Shown: positions 22,002 through 34,478 of the stretch, in pieces
Position numbering within the stretch: the stretch's first letter is position 1
Layout: the number at the start of each line of letters is the position of its first letter
DNA from: Branchiostoma floridae
Taxonomy: Eukaryota; Chordata; Leptocardii; Amphioxiformes; Branchiostomatidae
Assembly: GCF_000003815.2 (NCBI RefSeq)
Contig: NC_049989.1
Span: 10,495,382 to 10,559,381 of the forward strand
DNA: 64,000 bases
Direction: 5' to 3'
Translations under genes and position numbers: made by a program
The notes under the pieces: generated by a model
The model's database searches: none
Told to the model about the DNA's origin: nothing
The model's input: only the letters and a program-made list of their open reading frames with translations

Positions 22002-23058
22002 TACCCCCTTTCCACTAGGACGGCGCTCTCACGGCGCTCTCTCTGCGACCTCAAATATGATAGAGCGCGGTGAGAGCGCGGTGGGATCGCCAAGGTCGCC
22101 ATGGGAGCGCGCAGAGAGCGCCGTGGGAGCGCCATGGTCGCCATGGTCGCCATCACCTCCGCGACTGTTTTGAACCTGCTCAAAACAGTCGCCGTGAGAG
22201 CGCCGTGGACGGCGATCTAACGATGAGCGCAGAGAGAGCGCCAAGGGAGCGCGCAGCGAGCGCCGTGAGCGCCAAGAGAGCGCACAGCGAGCGCGGCGAG
22301 CGCAATAGGTCTCAACAGTGGTTTATGATACCAAATTAGCTAGGACGGCGCTCTCACCGCGCTCTCTCTGCGCTCTCAACTGCAGTTTGAGAAGAAGCAG
22401 ACAGAACCCGGAGAAATGTTTAATATGTAACGATGATTTACAATTAAACAAACTGAGAAGGAATAACCAGGGTTTAAAAAAAGGTTTATCATTTCTCAAC
22501 TTATTTTTTTTTAATTTCAACATGATGACATCAGTTTTCTTGTTCTTCATCTGTACATTTATATTATTGAAGTCCTGTTTTCAATAAATCGAAGTGTTTC
22601 AGTGTTGTATGATTTACACTAAAAGCGTGGCATGATAAAACAATTTATGGTGAACAAGCTACATGACAGATTTAAGAAAAAGGAACAAGACAAAAGTGTA
22701 TCTTTTGGGCTGAGTGACTGTACAGTGACCAAAATGGGATTTGTTTACAGCCTTGATTTTATTCTTTGAATGTTATGTAAGACGTAAAAGGATGACTTTA
22801 AAGATACGAAAATACACTATACACCAAGAGATTCGTTCTCTATCTCTGAAATTCGTTGAACAATCTTTCAAACTTTTGTTAGCTCATAAAAAGATGCTGA
22901 CATTTGAGTTTTCGTCGCGGTGAGAGCGCGCTGGGGTCGCCGGAGCGATTCCACTAGAGCAGTTTTTCTGGCGTCGCGGCGCGCTCACGGCGCTCTGGCC
23001 AATTTTCCATCGCAGCGAGAGCGCGGTGAGAGCGCCGTCAAGTGGAAAGGGGGCCTTA
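22002..23058 (+). mobile_element. Expanded 1.05-kb MITE family A derivative rich in GAGAGCGC motifs
   Basis: Family A ends at both sides (TACCCCCTTTCCACTAGGAC and CGTCAAGTGGAAAGGGGG). Inside are dozens of GAGCGC/GGTCGCC motifs (22040-22310 and 22915-23040), an inverted family-A-like end at 22340-22380 and a 500-bp AT-rich middle. It may be two nested elements. All open frames through it are repeat readings. Confidence 0.6.
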
Positions 23059-23631
23059 CAATCAAAGGCAAGAGACAAGAAGAAACCTCGCTTGGTCCCA
23101 AGAACAAAGAGGACTCCCTGGGGTCTTTGTGACCATGTTTATAAATTTTGAAACCAAAGACACCCCATACATTTAGAGAAAACAGGCATTCTTTCCGCGG
23201 GAGGTGTAAGCGGAGTACCTCGGTGTTTGGTCCGGGTTGTAAAGGTGTCGAAATATTCCCGGCGACCTCGAACGACCCCTGAATGTGTGAAAAAGTTTTG
23301 TTACTGAGGGATTGAATCTTTGTTTTAGCACGAGAAGACGAGATTTATCAATCATAGGGTGGTATGTAGTAGCAGTAGTGATTGGTTTATTGACGAACAC
23401 ATGTATAAAATCGGCCTTGCAGTAAACACTAAATTGTGCCGAGATTTTACAATCAGACTATGCAGAAAAACAAACGCGATAAATTACAATATTTACAAAT
23501 AACGTTCTATAATTACTAATTGCTGCATCGTGATAGTTGCGGACTAATACAATTAAAAGCGGGCATCTGTTCGAATTTATCAGAAACAAGTTAACCCTCC
23601 AACAGTTCAGTTCTGTAGATTGACACTGAGG

Positions 23632-23873
23632 AGTATCTCACTGCACTAGGGGCACCGGTGCGGCACTGCAGGATTCGTTCACTACGGCACTGTTGTGTTA
23701 TTTTTGCCCATTTTTTTCATAAACCAGATATTGTGTAATACGTAAAAGTATGACTTGCGTCACAGCAAAAAACGTAAGAAACTTAGTTCTTTATCTATGA
23801 AATTTTTTATGAGTATTCTTTCGAACCCCACGTGCACAGTGCCACACCGGTGCCCCAAGCGCAGTGAGATACC
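23632..23873. mobile_element. MITE family B copy
   Basis: TATCTCACTGCACTAGGGGC and the inverted right end GCCCCAAGCGCAGTGAGATA form a terminal repeat of about 45 bp with CACCGGTG inside. Confidence 0.75.
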
Positions 23874-25920
23874 ACCTATACTTTTACAACCACAACTGGA
23901 AACATTTACATTGGCATCAGAGGCGTTGACTGGAAACGGATTCGATTGTACTTGTAGATGAAAATATTGGAACAGCAAATATAGAATAACGTGTTTTAGA
24001 AACACCTTGCTACGCTAAAGTACTATTTTTTAGTATCTCACCCTTCTCTATATTCTTATTGAAACTCTATGATTTCGAAAGACGAGCAAAACATAAATGT
24101 TGTTTGCTTAAGTCCACAAGTACTAGAGCGCTTACCATATGTATGGCAAATCTTACAAATAAAAGAACTAATAAAGGCTTTGTGTGTGTTGGTGTCTTTT
24201 AAATTATTCTTTTGCATCTTGCAATATATTACTATTATGAAATCAAGGCTTTCGCATGCAATTCTTGCCACACAACAGTCGACGATCGCCGTCTAGTGGA
24301 AGCCAATGTAATGACATACGTACATTGATTTTGTAGTGACTTTAAAACATCATGATATACTCGTAAATGCTTACATTATTTGAAATTTTCAATTTTCAAA
24401 CACAAAGATCCTTCCGTCGTGAAAAGAAATTTTCAAGAGAAGAAGATTCAGCATCTCTTGACACCAGAAAGCGAGCAGAAGGTGAACAATATTTTTCGGC
24501 TGAATGATGTTTAGAAGAAACAGTCTATATGAATTACAAAATAATCAATAGTTAGTCAATTACTTACAGTAAATTATTCCGTTACAGCTTGCAAATGTTC
24601 TAACGTTGAGCAAATGACTACAACTTTCATAGGGCCACAGCATGTAAATTTTATGGATGACATGAGCGCGCGCATTAATTTTCGCCTGATTTCAGAAAAA
24701 AAAAACAAGATTTTTTTTCTTCTGCAGGGATGGTCAACATGAGGATAAAGTACGAAAATGAGCAAATATGTTGTGTTGTAGCCAAGTGCTTGTACTTATA
24801 GAAGTGACATTTGCGAGGTACCAAGAATTGTAGTTGTAGAAGTGACACCAATATGGAAGCTATGAGTGTGGTTAACAACTTTGTTGGTGATGCCAGTCTA
24901 CCACACTAGTGTCACTTTTACAACACCAGCACATGTCTTGAATACAGAAATGAAAGCCTTGTTGGCTTTGACACCATGTTTTGTCCCTTTCATTCTTGTT
25001 ACAACATTCATCACAAGTTTATGGTGCCTATTTTTTAAAATATAGCCATCTTGTTTTTTTCACCCATCTTGTTTTTTTTCGCCCTATCGCACTATTTTTG
25101 CAGTCTGCAGAGGATGTCATCCACAAATTTTACTTGCTGTGGCCTAGATATGACGTGGGAAGTTGAAATTTATACACATTGGCCATGGATAAATCAAACT
25201 TTGTGTAAGCCTTGATTCAATAACTGAGATATGATGCAAACTGTAAAACTATGATTTACAAGACACCAAAACAAACTGTACGTACACAAATTCGTTGTTT
25301 ATCTATAATATTCGTTGAGCACCGCTGTCACAGTCTCTAGTAAAAATCGGCTAAGGGTGTATGATAACTTCGACCAACACAAAACGCGACCATTTTGTTT
25401 TGCCCTTCGGCAGCCTTCTTGCTCAGATGTACGCGAATCTCCTGCCCGATTCCGAGAAATCACTGTTTTCGTAAATCATATCTTCTTCGATGACGTCACA
25501 GACATTCAGATTCAGTGATTCGGAACATCATCTAATTTAAAAGGTATTTTGTGTCAGACTGCGAGGGAAAGAAACAGTCTTATCAAGAAACAGAAGTATA
25601 GTTTTCTAATGATTCATGACCAATGTACCGGAAACATGAGGGTTTATAACATGTAAAAAAAATAGTGTGAACCATTGTTTAAACATTTTTCTTTGAACGG
25701 AAATTCCGGAGTCAGGAATTTGGTGTCGGAAACCTATGACGGTCTCTATGTCGCTTTAGGAAGGAAATATAGCAAGCGAAAAAAAAGGAATGTTGTTGTC
25801 AGCATTGGATAAAGGGGAAACCTAAATCTAAAATGAACACATCAACACGTCATTTCGCATGCCTCATTTTGATCATGCAATTTGTGCAAATGTTTAGCTT
25901 TTGAGGCGATTCCACGATTG
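23874..25920. other. AT-rich intergenic DNA, no gene recognised
   Basis: The CGATCGCCGTCTAGTGGAA end of a family A MITE remains at 24284-24302, and a core-like AATTCGTTG at 25289. Nothing else is supported. Confidence 0.6.
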
Positions 25921-26135
25921 TTTACTCACTCACTCACTCATTGACTAGCTAACTCACACACACACTCTCTCTCTCTCGCGCGCGCGCGCGCATTCAATCA
26001 CTCACCTATTCAATCACTTATTCTCACTCCTCGCTCACTCACCCACTCTCTAATTCACTCATTTACTCGCTAACTCACTCACTCACTCGCTCGGTTACTC
26101 ACTGATCCCTCACTCACTCACTCACTCACTCATCT
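25921..26135 (+). repeat. Imperfect CACT-type microsatellite
   Basis: Many TCAC/CTCA units, with CTCT and a CG run (25977-25991) inside. Confidence 0.85.
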
Positions 26136-27388
26136 TCAACTAATTGGTACAGATGGTTTTAAATCTAAACAAAAACACATTTCTTTTTATCTAAACAAAG
26201 TCACAAACACGTTCATTCTACACAAACATTTTTTGTTAAAAAAGTGATATGAAGGATGCGTGAAACTTTCTAATCTAAGAACAACAATGTCTCGGTGCTG
26301 CACATGAATAGACATACACATAATCATATGGCCTTTTTTACTTGCTTTGTTGATAACAATGCATTACTCTTACCACAAAAATGAAAATGTGCCACTCTAA
26401 AAGATATTTGAGTGTTAAATTCAGTAACATATTTGATTTGAAATCCTTCCGAAAGTATAGATTCTCTACATTAGATACAAGAAGTATAAATAAGCAATTT
26501 ATATGTTGTTTTTTCATGATCTTGTCATCATTAAAAAAGCAGGTTTCCTTGTCAACAAGTTTAGGTGCAGGTACCTAAACATTCATACTTGTACCTGTAC
26601 CTTACCTTGCATTACGTTTAGGTACGCGTCACTAGTTTGAAACTCCTGTCAAACCTGCCCAAGAGGATCAGCCGGGGGACCGGGCAAAAGTGGTCTATTT
26701 TGTCAGGTGGTCGGTTAGAAGAGTATCGACTCACAACATGCCCGATGCATAGTTTAAATGGTTTCCGTTGTGCTAAATGGCAAATAGCAAACACACGCAC
26801 GTGCATCCGACGCCATCTTCATTTCGAACATAACATCGTAATGGTAGTCAAAATCCGACGCAAACTGGCCGAATTCGGCAGAAAATCGCGCTAGTTATCA
26901 TCGGAAATCGATGACACCTCAGGATTTGAAAATGACGCGGTCGTTATGGGCAGGGATTGAGTCCCAATTTTTGGCGGTCGCGGTCGCGTTGGCCAGGTTA
27001 TTTGCTAAGAAGATGTGGTCGCTTGGGTAGGTTTGACTGAATCCCCCCCCCCCCTTGCGAACAGATGTATTCTTTTATCATCCGGTCCTGACAACTCTCA
27101 ACATATCGAGGCGTCACTCAGTCTACAGAAGATGCAATTAATTAGTATCCGCCCAAGACGTAAACAATATAGAGTTGCCAAAAAATATTCGCTGAAATAT
27201 TGGGCCAAATTTTTGGCTGACAGATCAAGGGTAGTTGTAAGACCCACGTGGATTGGTTCTGACGTCTGGGCGTCTTGAATGTCTTGCGGAGTTGTCACTT
27301 CAAGCCTCCTGCTATCTGGTCAGATGACTATCAGGTATGGTCGACGACGAAATACAATTTATTTCGAGATGTCTCTTCTACGATAAAG
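26136..27388. other. No gene recognised
   Basis: A GC-richer unique patch at 26640-27050 has short frames without a recognisable product. Confidence 0.55.
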
Positions 27389-27632
27389 TACCCCCCCCCT
27401 CCACTAGACGACGATCTCGCTGCGCTCTCACTGCGACCTAAAACGGATGTGCGTACCTTTGATTTCGTACAAAATGTGAACGTGTGACTGAAAGTAGAAA
27501 AATTAATAACCAAACACGCAAGGCATAGAATATTCGTTGCCTTTATCTATACAATTCGTTGAGTGATCTAATTCTAGGTCGCAGAGAGGGCGCGGCGAAA
27601 GCGCCTTTTTGGAATTTCGAAAAAGAGGTATT
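27389..27632 (+). mobile_element. MITE family A copy, diverged
   Basis: Left end TACCCCCCCCCTCCACTAGA; GCTGCGCTCTCACTGCGACC follows. The right half keeps AATTCGTTGAGTGATC and GGTCGCAGAGAGGGCGC. Confidence 0.55.
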
Positions 27633-28077
27633 AGACGAGACCTCCTTGAAGAGGCCACCAAAGTCTATTTTGCGTTCTCCACGAGTACAGGCAAAAGAAA
27701 ACTACTCCTATCACAGACTCCACACATTACAATAACTTTGGAATCCTTGGTCTTCCAACGTCTTAGAAAAACTTAAAATAGAAGCCAAACCAAACAGGTT
27801 AAGATCAAGAGTTGTAACATGTTATATTGATTGCTCTTCATTTGATATTTGTTCATCCAAGTACCAAGTAGTTTTTCTTTTGCCTTAATTCTTACCCTCC
27901 AGCGACGACATCTTTCCTCAACCACGTGCACATTTTGCTGGCTCTTCTAAACAATGGAAGTAATGTCAATGTAGCTGACAATATGAAATAAATTCTGAGG
28001 TACGATTATGATTTTACACATTTTTATTGATGACTTGTACATTGATGTCTTGCAGAAGCCGCTCGTCATCGTTATTG

Positions 28078-28137
28078 TAGTGTGTGTGTGTGTATGTGTG
28101 TGTGTGTATGTTTGCGTGTGTGTGTATGTGTGTGTGT

Positions 28138-28207
<70 letters not shown>
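28078..28207 (+). repeat. GT microsatellite
   Basis: About 130 bp of (GT)n with a few TATG interruptions in its first half. Confidence 0.95.
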
Positions 28208-28211
<4 letters not shown>

Positions 28212-29127
28212 CTTGGTGGACAGAGGAATATTATTACAGGAAGTTATTTCTCACAGATAAACATGCAAAGTTCACTTTAAGTGTTATGAAAGTACAATTG
28301 TGTTATCATAAAAAACGAGTGTGCCATTCTTTTTACATTGCATCATGTTTGCCAAACACTATATATAGAAGCAGATTTCACCTCTTTGCCAAGGTCTTCG
28401 GCAGTTTTGGACTTATCTGAAGATAAACTGTAGGACTGCCAACTGTAGCAAAATTCCGATATATGATATCCCAAATATTTTTGAAGAAGTGACCTTTGGT
28501 TAGATTTGGTCTACATAGAGCCATATGGATCATATTCATCCTTTTGCATTCGGAAGCTGAATGTTTAATGAAAATGTACAGACTCTGTTCAACGTCTGTG
28601 AGTTTTAATAAGAACATACAAGTTATCCTGCATATGTCGACGACGGATTTTAGCTCATTGCAAAAATCGAGAAGCAAAGTAGAGTAGATGATGAAAAAGA
28701 AAACAATGTTCTCTCAATAAATTCTACGTTCTGTACTGGTACGAAGTAGTGACATTTAGGATGTCAAAAAGTAGAGAAGGGGTCTATCTACACTACCTGA
28801 ACAATTTGTGTGAAGCCTTTGTTTGAAACAAAATACAGTCTAAAAATGATATGCAACAAAGGGAAAACTACGAAGAAACTAACTTCGGCAGCCCCCCAAA
28901 TGTCGTCAGTGCTGCCAGTGATGCTAATACAATAATCTGAAAGTTCTCCATCTTTCGATGGTTCGGGTAAATACATATAATGATCGCAATGACCAATGAC
29001 ATTTGGTCTCTCATCTTTCCCCCAAATGACCCCTGACAAATGGAAATCAGTCTTCTTTACGTGTAAAAAGATTTTACCAGCAAAACTCTACAGTTTCTTT
29101 GGAGTTTGTCTGTCGTCTGAAACGTGA

Positions 29128-29141
29128 ATCACCATGGTAAC
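29128..29141. promoter_or_regulatory. X-box-like palindrome (RFX site candidate)
   Basis: On the minus strand GTTACCATGGTGAT matches the RFX X-box form GTTGCCATGGCAAC at 11 of 14 positions. It sits in a short GC-rich unique island (29100-29230) in otherwise AT-rich DNA. Confidence 0.3.
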
Positions 29142-29953
29142 GGCGCTGCCGAACCGTGCCGTCACATCAGCACGTTTAGCGCCACCACGCGTCACGGCAA
29201 TTTCAATAATTGCAGCGACGAAACACCAAGGTGGTGAAAGAACATGGAAACTTAAAAGAAGACCTAAAAAAAGATCTGCATGATAACTGAAGACCTTATT
29301 GTAGATACATACCCACTGGATTCAGTACAGGTCGCAACAAAAGATACATGTGATATATACATGAATCTACAATACACAAGAATCGTACTCTACTACGTGA
29401 ATTCGAATTCCTCTCGTTTCTTTGACATATTGAAAATGTAGCAACAGATATGCTTTATAAGAAAAGCTTTTTCTTACTTCATAAGAAATATAAACATAAT
29501 ATACTTTACTTTACTTACTTTACTTTAATATATAATGTATAATGTCATTTTGAAAAAGTCTTAAAATAGTGATGATGAAAGTTGCTGTTACTAAATGTAC
29601 TATTGTTGAATAGTCTCTAGTGTAAGAAAAATTAAGGAAGAAAACAACGCATGAATAGATATATGATCTTTTTGTCTAGATATGTCCATAAAATAGGTAT
29701 TTAGCTTTCAGCTTGCCAACGAAAATAGCAAAATAACAAAACATTTTGCATTAGATGGAATATTTACATATTATATAAGAGCGCTAAAACGACTAATAAG
29801 AAAGTGGTTCTCAGATAGAAAGTTTCTACGTTTGTTAGACAATGTACCATCTTCCACGGGTAGCATGCCTTCTTGAAATTTCGTCAAATTAGCACTATAC
29901 CTTAAAAGACCGTAACGAGGTCAGTTAACAGATTACATGCATATGGATATGTA

Positions 29954-30350
29954 GACTCCCTTGCAGTCTTCGGACGGGGCTGATTTTTTTTTGGGGGGGG
30001 GGGTCGCGATTTTCAACGTCGGCTATGTTCTCTCGTGGCGGGAAAGGGAGTTNNNNNNNNNNNNNNNNNNNNNNNNNNNNNNNNNNNNNNNNNNNNNNNN
30101 NNNNNNNNNNNNNNNNNNNNNNNNNNNNNNNNNNNNNNNNNNNNNNNNNNNNCCGCACTTTTCAGTGTCTACACCAGTCAAGGTAACAGATTTTGCCGTG
30201 AACTCGCTATCACGACAAAATCCCTTCCACAGCAAACTCCCTTCCTCGACAAACTCCCTTTCATGGCACAAGAGCACATAGCCAACGTTGAAAATCGCGA
30301 ACCAACGCCCGCAAAAAAAAAAAAACACATCCCCGTCCGGAGACTGCAAG
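29954..30350. mobile_element. Inverted-repeat element interrupted by the assembly gap
   Basis: About 95 bp at 29954-30052 (GCAGTCTTCGGACGGGG...GGAAAGGGAGTT) is the inverted match of 30256-30350. The interior is partly unknown because of the run of N. Confidence 0.6.
30053..30152. other. Assembly gap, exactly 100 N
   Basis: One hundred unknown bases, a size commonly used as a placeholder. Real length unknown. Frames crossing it are meaningless. Confidence 0.98.
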
Positions 30351-31169
30351 AGAGTCTAATCAATATAAGTGTATATGGGACGGTATCGTATCCGTTGCCT
30401 CATACCACGAGGTAGATCCATGATCTTGACATCCCTGTCCTTTCGTACATACATTCTCAGCTTCCCCGGTATTTCCTGGGCTGAAGATTATCCTGAAGTA
30501 TGGTGTCATTGACGTAACTGTAGAAACCGAGAAGCTATAGATGAGCAGACAACAACAACACAAAACACATCGCAAAAGATGTATCAACAATTTTGTGTCA
30601 TAATATACTTTCATTGCTTGTCAAAAGAAGAAACGTCATGTAATGTTTGTTTCGCGATCAGAATTTACAGGAAACAACATTTAGGCATTGTGGATTATCA
30701 AAGAAAAGGGTCGTTGGTATTTGTTGGAATGTCATAAACGTGTGTTCTAAAGCTTTATTATTTTTTAATAATGTAATTCTTTACATCGTATATGTAAATG
30801 ATTAACATGTATACTTTTGAACTTGATATTTTGTCGCAATTTCCAGAAAAATTACTATTCAATATGAATGAATAGACCTTTTATTGCCTGTACAAATATG
30901 TTTATTTCCACTGGGTTAAGTATAATGTAGGTCACAACAGAAAACAGATACTGTACACATATTGTCTGACCAACTGGAGTACTATGGTGTGCTGGTAAGT
31001 AAATTTGGCTTCTCGTCTGTCTGTTTTCGTGGTTTCGGAATGTAACAATAGGTACGCTAATACTTAAGATTTATCACAGCCCATTAGAAAGATGAATGCG
31101 CACTTAGGCGACTATATCAGTCTATGAAGTTTATCTTTTTGTTGTATAGTTCACAATCTACTACAAAAC

Positions 31170-31368
31170 AGTGTTCATCACACGCAGATACTACAATGTA
31201 TCCCCTGACCAAAGATTCTGTCCTTTCTGTCCAAAGAATGTTAAAGATAAATTTCACTTTATATCTATTTTGTACTTTATATCTGTTTTGTACTGTTTAA
31301 TGTAATAGTGGTTACCATACATTGTAGATCTACTATGTACAATAAATTTCTTCTTCTTCTATACTATC
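31170..31368 (+). mobile_element. LINE 3' fragment with zinc-knuckle remnant and TTC tail
   Basis: The plus strand reads RFCPFCPKNVKDKFHF, similar to the zf-RVT region near the end of L1/Tx1-type elements. It is followed by TGTACAATAAA and a (TTC) run. It is shortened and out of frame. Confidence 0.5.
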
Positions 31369-31393
31369 CAGATTGTGTGTATCATAGTGTGTA

Positions 31394-31609
31394 TCATCGA
31401 GAAAGGGATCGTCTAATTTTACCCTCCTTGGTCTGACGTTTCGGAAATGGGTTAAAGTAGCACTTGTTCCAGTCGTCAACGTTTACAAACAGCCAGGGTG
31501 GGATCAGGCATCCTTCCGTCGGGGTAGACATCCCCGCCCTCCCGCAAAACCAATCGAGGGCTTCGCTCTGATCCAGGTAATCCGTAAATCCATCCTTGGC
31601 GTCACTTCT
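31394..31609 (-). other. Unrecognised minus-strand open frame, possible terminal exon or retroelement piece
   Basis: Behind an acceptor-like GCCCAG the minus strand reads 71 codons to TGA at 31394, including LDQSEALDWFCGRAG, PPWLFVNVDDWNKCYF and NPFPKRQTKEGK, a composition that looks coding. The same frame continues upstream past one TGA (31631) into 139 more open codons. Its 3' part (31436-31480) also contains a hammerhead-like TTGACGA...GAAAC arrangement, so a repeat origin is possible. I do not recognise the protein. Confidence 0.3.
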
Positions 31610-32954
31610 CTGGGCCGGTATTACCGTCCATCAATCACTGTCATGCGTATCAGGTCCGGAGATCGCCCGCAAACTCATGTGGTCAATTAGAGCCTCCTTA
31701 TCGCGATGGCCCCGATCACTACCCCGGATGAAGACTGTCAATTCCCCGGATGACGAGAGTCGGTATCCCGGATGAACGTTTTGACATTTCAGGGCGCGAT
31801 GATCTGAGATATCATTAGCGGTAAAAGAAAAATCCGTGGGATCCAAGACAGCGCCACCTGCAGTGTACGGGCGCGCTCTTGTGTGTAATGTTTGACCCAA
31901 GGACATTGGTTCGATTCCTAGAGCTTTTGAGATGAAAATACCCGGCATTACAAATGGTGCGGAGTTCGTAGCACGGGTATAGGTAATTGGGGACAACCCG
32001 CGAGTGTCTATTTGATGTGACAAGTTGACACGGGTTCCAAACCCATTCACGTCAGTAGAACAAATGATGTAACCAGTGATAAGTTTGTCCAGTCGTGTAG
32101 ACCTCCTTACCAGTTGTTACTAAACCACACAAGCCTGTGTATATTTACACATAGGCTCAGCTAATATCTGTCCGGAGCAAATGCTGTGGGGTACTTGGGT
32201 AGTCGACAAGTATCAAAAACTCGACTACAGAGTGCAGTATAGCAATTCTCAAATTGATGTATGATTGAAAACGTCTCAAATGTTTTGTGGCGAAGAAGTG
32301 GTATTTAATTTTTTTTCCTATGGCGAATAAGTGATGCTATTTTTTCCTATCTTGCGGAAAAAAAGTGATGCTAATTTTGCTGTGCATTTTAAGTTCCCGG
32401 GTATTTTGTACACTATGCTGATCAAAAATATGCTGATCGGCTTGTTTAGCTATCTGTTCTAAAAAGGCGATTTAACAATTTTACCGATAAAATATCGATT
32501 TTAGAATCGCTATACTGCCCTCTGAAATCGAGTGCATTTGAGTCAATAAATTTAAAAAAAAAAACAAGTATATTTCACAAGGAAAATATCAATGGCGAGC
32601 TAGTCTAATGAGGTGGTGCCTGAACAGATTGAATAATCTACAACTCTCTAGCATATGTAATTCTTGGTTAGTTTACAAACTTCACCCCCACCACTACACC
32701 AGGTGACGTCTTTAACTCAACCGACCCATCCCTCGTGCATGCAGTCGATTGGATACGGTACTGTTTTCGGTGAGAGACGTCTCAGTTTTTTTCAAACCGT
32801 GCATTAATTGGGTAACTGTTGACAAAATATGAGTATTGCACGGGAAGGACCACACACTTAAACCACTGAGGAGGTGTGGATCAGCTTTCCGGCTTCCCCG
32901 CTATGGTCTCCGTTTTTAAAACCTTCCCACGACTTTTCTCTCTGCCACTCCCGA

Positions 32955-33225
32955 ATACCCCTGTAACATTTGGCCAATGAGTTCTTTCAACCTCCTTGAT
33001 TTGGCGAAAATCGACCGGACGACGATTCTGCGGCAATCGCCCGAGCCTCGCTTATAATAATACTCTTAATTGCACAACAATTGTACAAGTGACAAAGTAT
33101 GGCTTATACGAGTATGTGACAGGGACGGTTTTTAGGTCAAAAACACACGCAACCTCCTGTCGATCATAGATATGGCCAATCTTCCATCGATACGCCCGAA
33201 GATTGTGGATAATGTGACAGGGGTA
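32955..33225 (-). mobile_element. MITE family C copy (TATACCCCTGTCACATT ends)
   Basis: Reverse-oriented copy containing the complement of CGATCTTCxGxCxTATCG and GTCGTCCGATCGATTTTCGC, with ends ATACCCCTGTAACATTTGGC and AATGTGACAGGGGTA. A GAGT microsatellite begins 16 bp away. Confidence 0.7.
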
Positions 33226-33240
33226 GCAGTTCCGTAGAAC

Positions 33241-33424
33241 CAAGTGAGTGAGTGAGTGAGTGAGTGAGTGAGTGAGTGAGTGAGTGAGTGAGTGAGTGAG
33301 TGAGTGAGTGAGTGAGTGAGTGAGTGAGTGAGTGAGTGAGTGAGTGAGTGAGTGAGTGAGTGCCGGTGAGTGAGTGAGTGAGTGAGTGAGTGAGTGAGTG
33401 AATGAGTGAGTGAGTGAATGAGTG
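33241..33424 (+). repeat. GAGT microsatellite
   Basis: About 45 (GAGT)n units with one GCCG break, adjoining MITE family C. The minus-strand 134-codon frame across it is not a gene. Confidence 0.95.
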
Positions 33425-33606
33425 TTATGTTGTCTTCGTACTTTTCGTTCCCGCAAGTTGACTGACCTGACCCCGGTTTTGAAATGTGACGGTAGTGTTA
33501 GATACTCAAAATCTATGGTCGACTGGCGTAGATGAGTTTAAATGCTATTAAAGTAACTTATACAATTTATACAAATACTAAAGGCTCAGCCATCTCCCAA
33601 CCACAG

Positions 33607-33755
33607 ATGAAGTTACTCACGACTATGGTCTGGAGAGAGTCGGGAGGCCATGGTCGGCTATGTACGACAGGGAGGTTAATCTGGTAGATTTAGCGGGAGT
33701 TAGCGATAACAACGCCGTGGGCCAGGTACAAACGAACCCCCTTACCAAATTTGGG
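33607..33755 (+). other. Candidate coding exon of an unrecognised gene
   Basis: Bounded by CAACCACAG and GGG|GTAAGT (a strong donor). It reads 49 codons without a stop, including YGLERVGRPWSAMYDREVNL and VDLAGVSDNNAVGQVQTNPL. It enters in phase 1 and leaves in phase 0. It lies in unique, GC-richer DNA than its surroundings. No family was recognised. Confidence 0.4.
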
Positions 33756-34478
33756 GTAAGTTCCAATCAATTCTAATGTTGGTTAGTTAAATTTTAGTTT
33801 GTACATAGAACCGCTGACCTATACCTGTCGGGGGACTGTGAATTTTTACTACCAAGACATAGCCTATGGTTATTAGCAAAAAGCTCAGAACAGAGAGGTG
33901 AGTTCTAGCCTGTTGATCAAGTGTCTGCATATATGCAGAAGGTCATAAAACAAGTGCACGGCATCCATAATGAGGACCAACTTATACATGTTCACTGTGG
34001 AAAGAATGAAACTTAATGCGGGAAAAAAGCCTCGTTTATTTGTCTCGCTAAGTATTATCTAGATTGATTGATCTCAGCTCATCGTTAGGGGATAAAACGG
34101 ATAACACGTGTCTATATCTATCCTTACCATCTACGGAAAATACAACAAAATTATTCTTACCGCAAAACTAACAGTTGTTGTTTTGTAAATACCATACTGT
34201 GGACCGCTATAAGACTGTATTTTGTTCTTACTTGTAAATCAAGAACGATATTGGTTTGCAAAACTATGACTGTGGGCTTAAACAAAAGAGTATGAAGACG
34301 CCATTCATGACATTTCACAATTGTCATTGTATAAACATATATTCATCAACGTTCCTAACTTGCGCCAGAAGTTTAAAGACAACAAAAATATTGTTCACAT
34401 AATAACATCAATGAAAAGTTATGAAGGGGTATGAATGACTTTATTTTTTTACTTTACATGTACTCGTATATGTATCCT

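Noticed and set aside
28008-28280. 90-codon frame rich in Cys/Val
   Set aside because: It is a reading of the GT microsatellite.
33052-33456. 134-codon minus-strand frame rich in THSL repeats
   Set aside because: It is a reading of the GAGT microsatellite plus a family C MITE.
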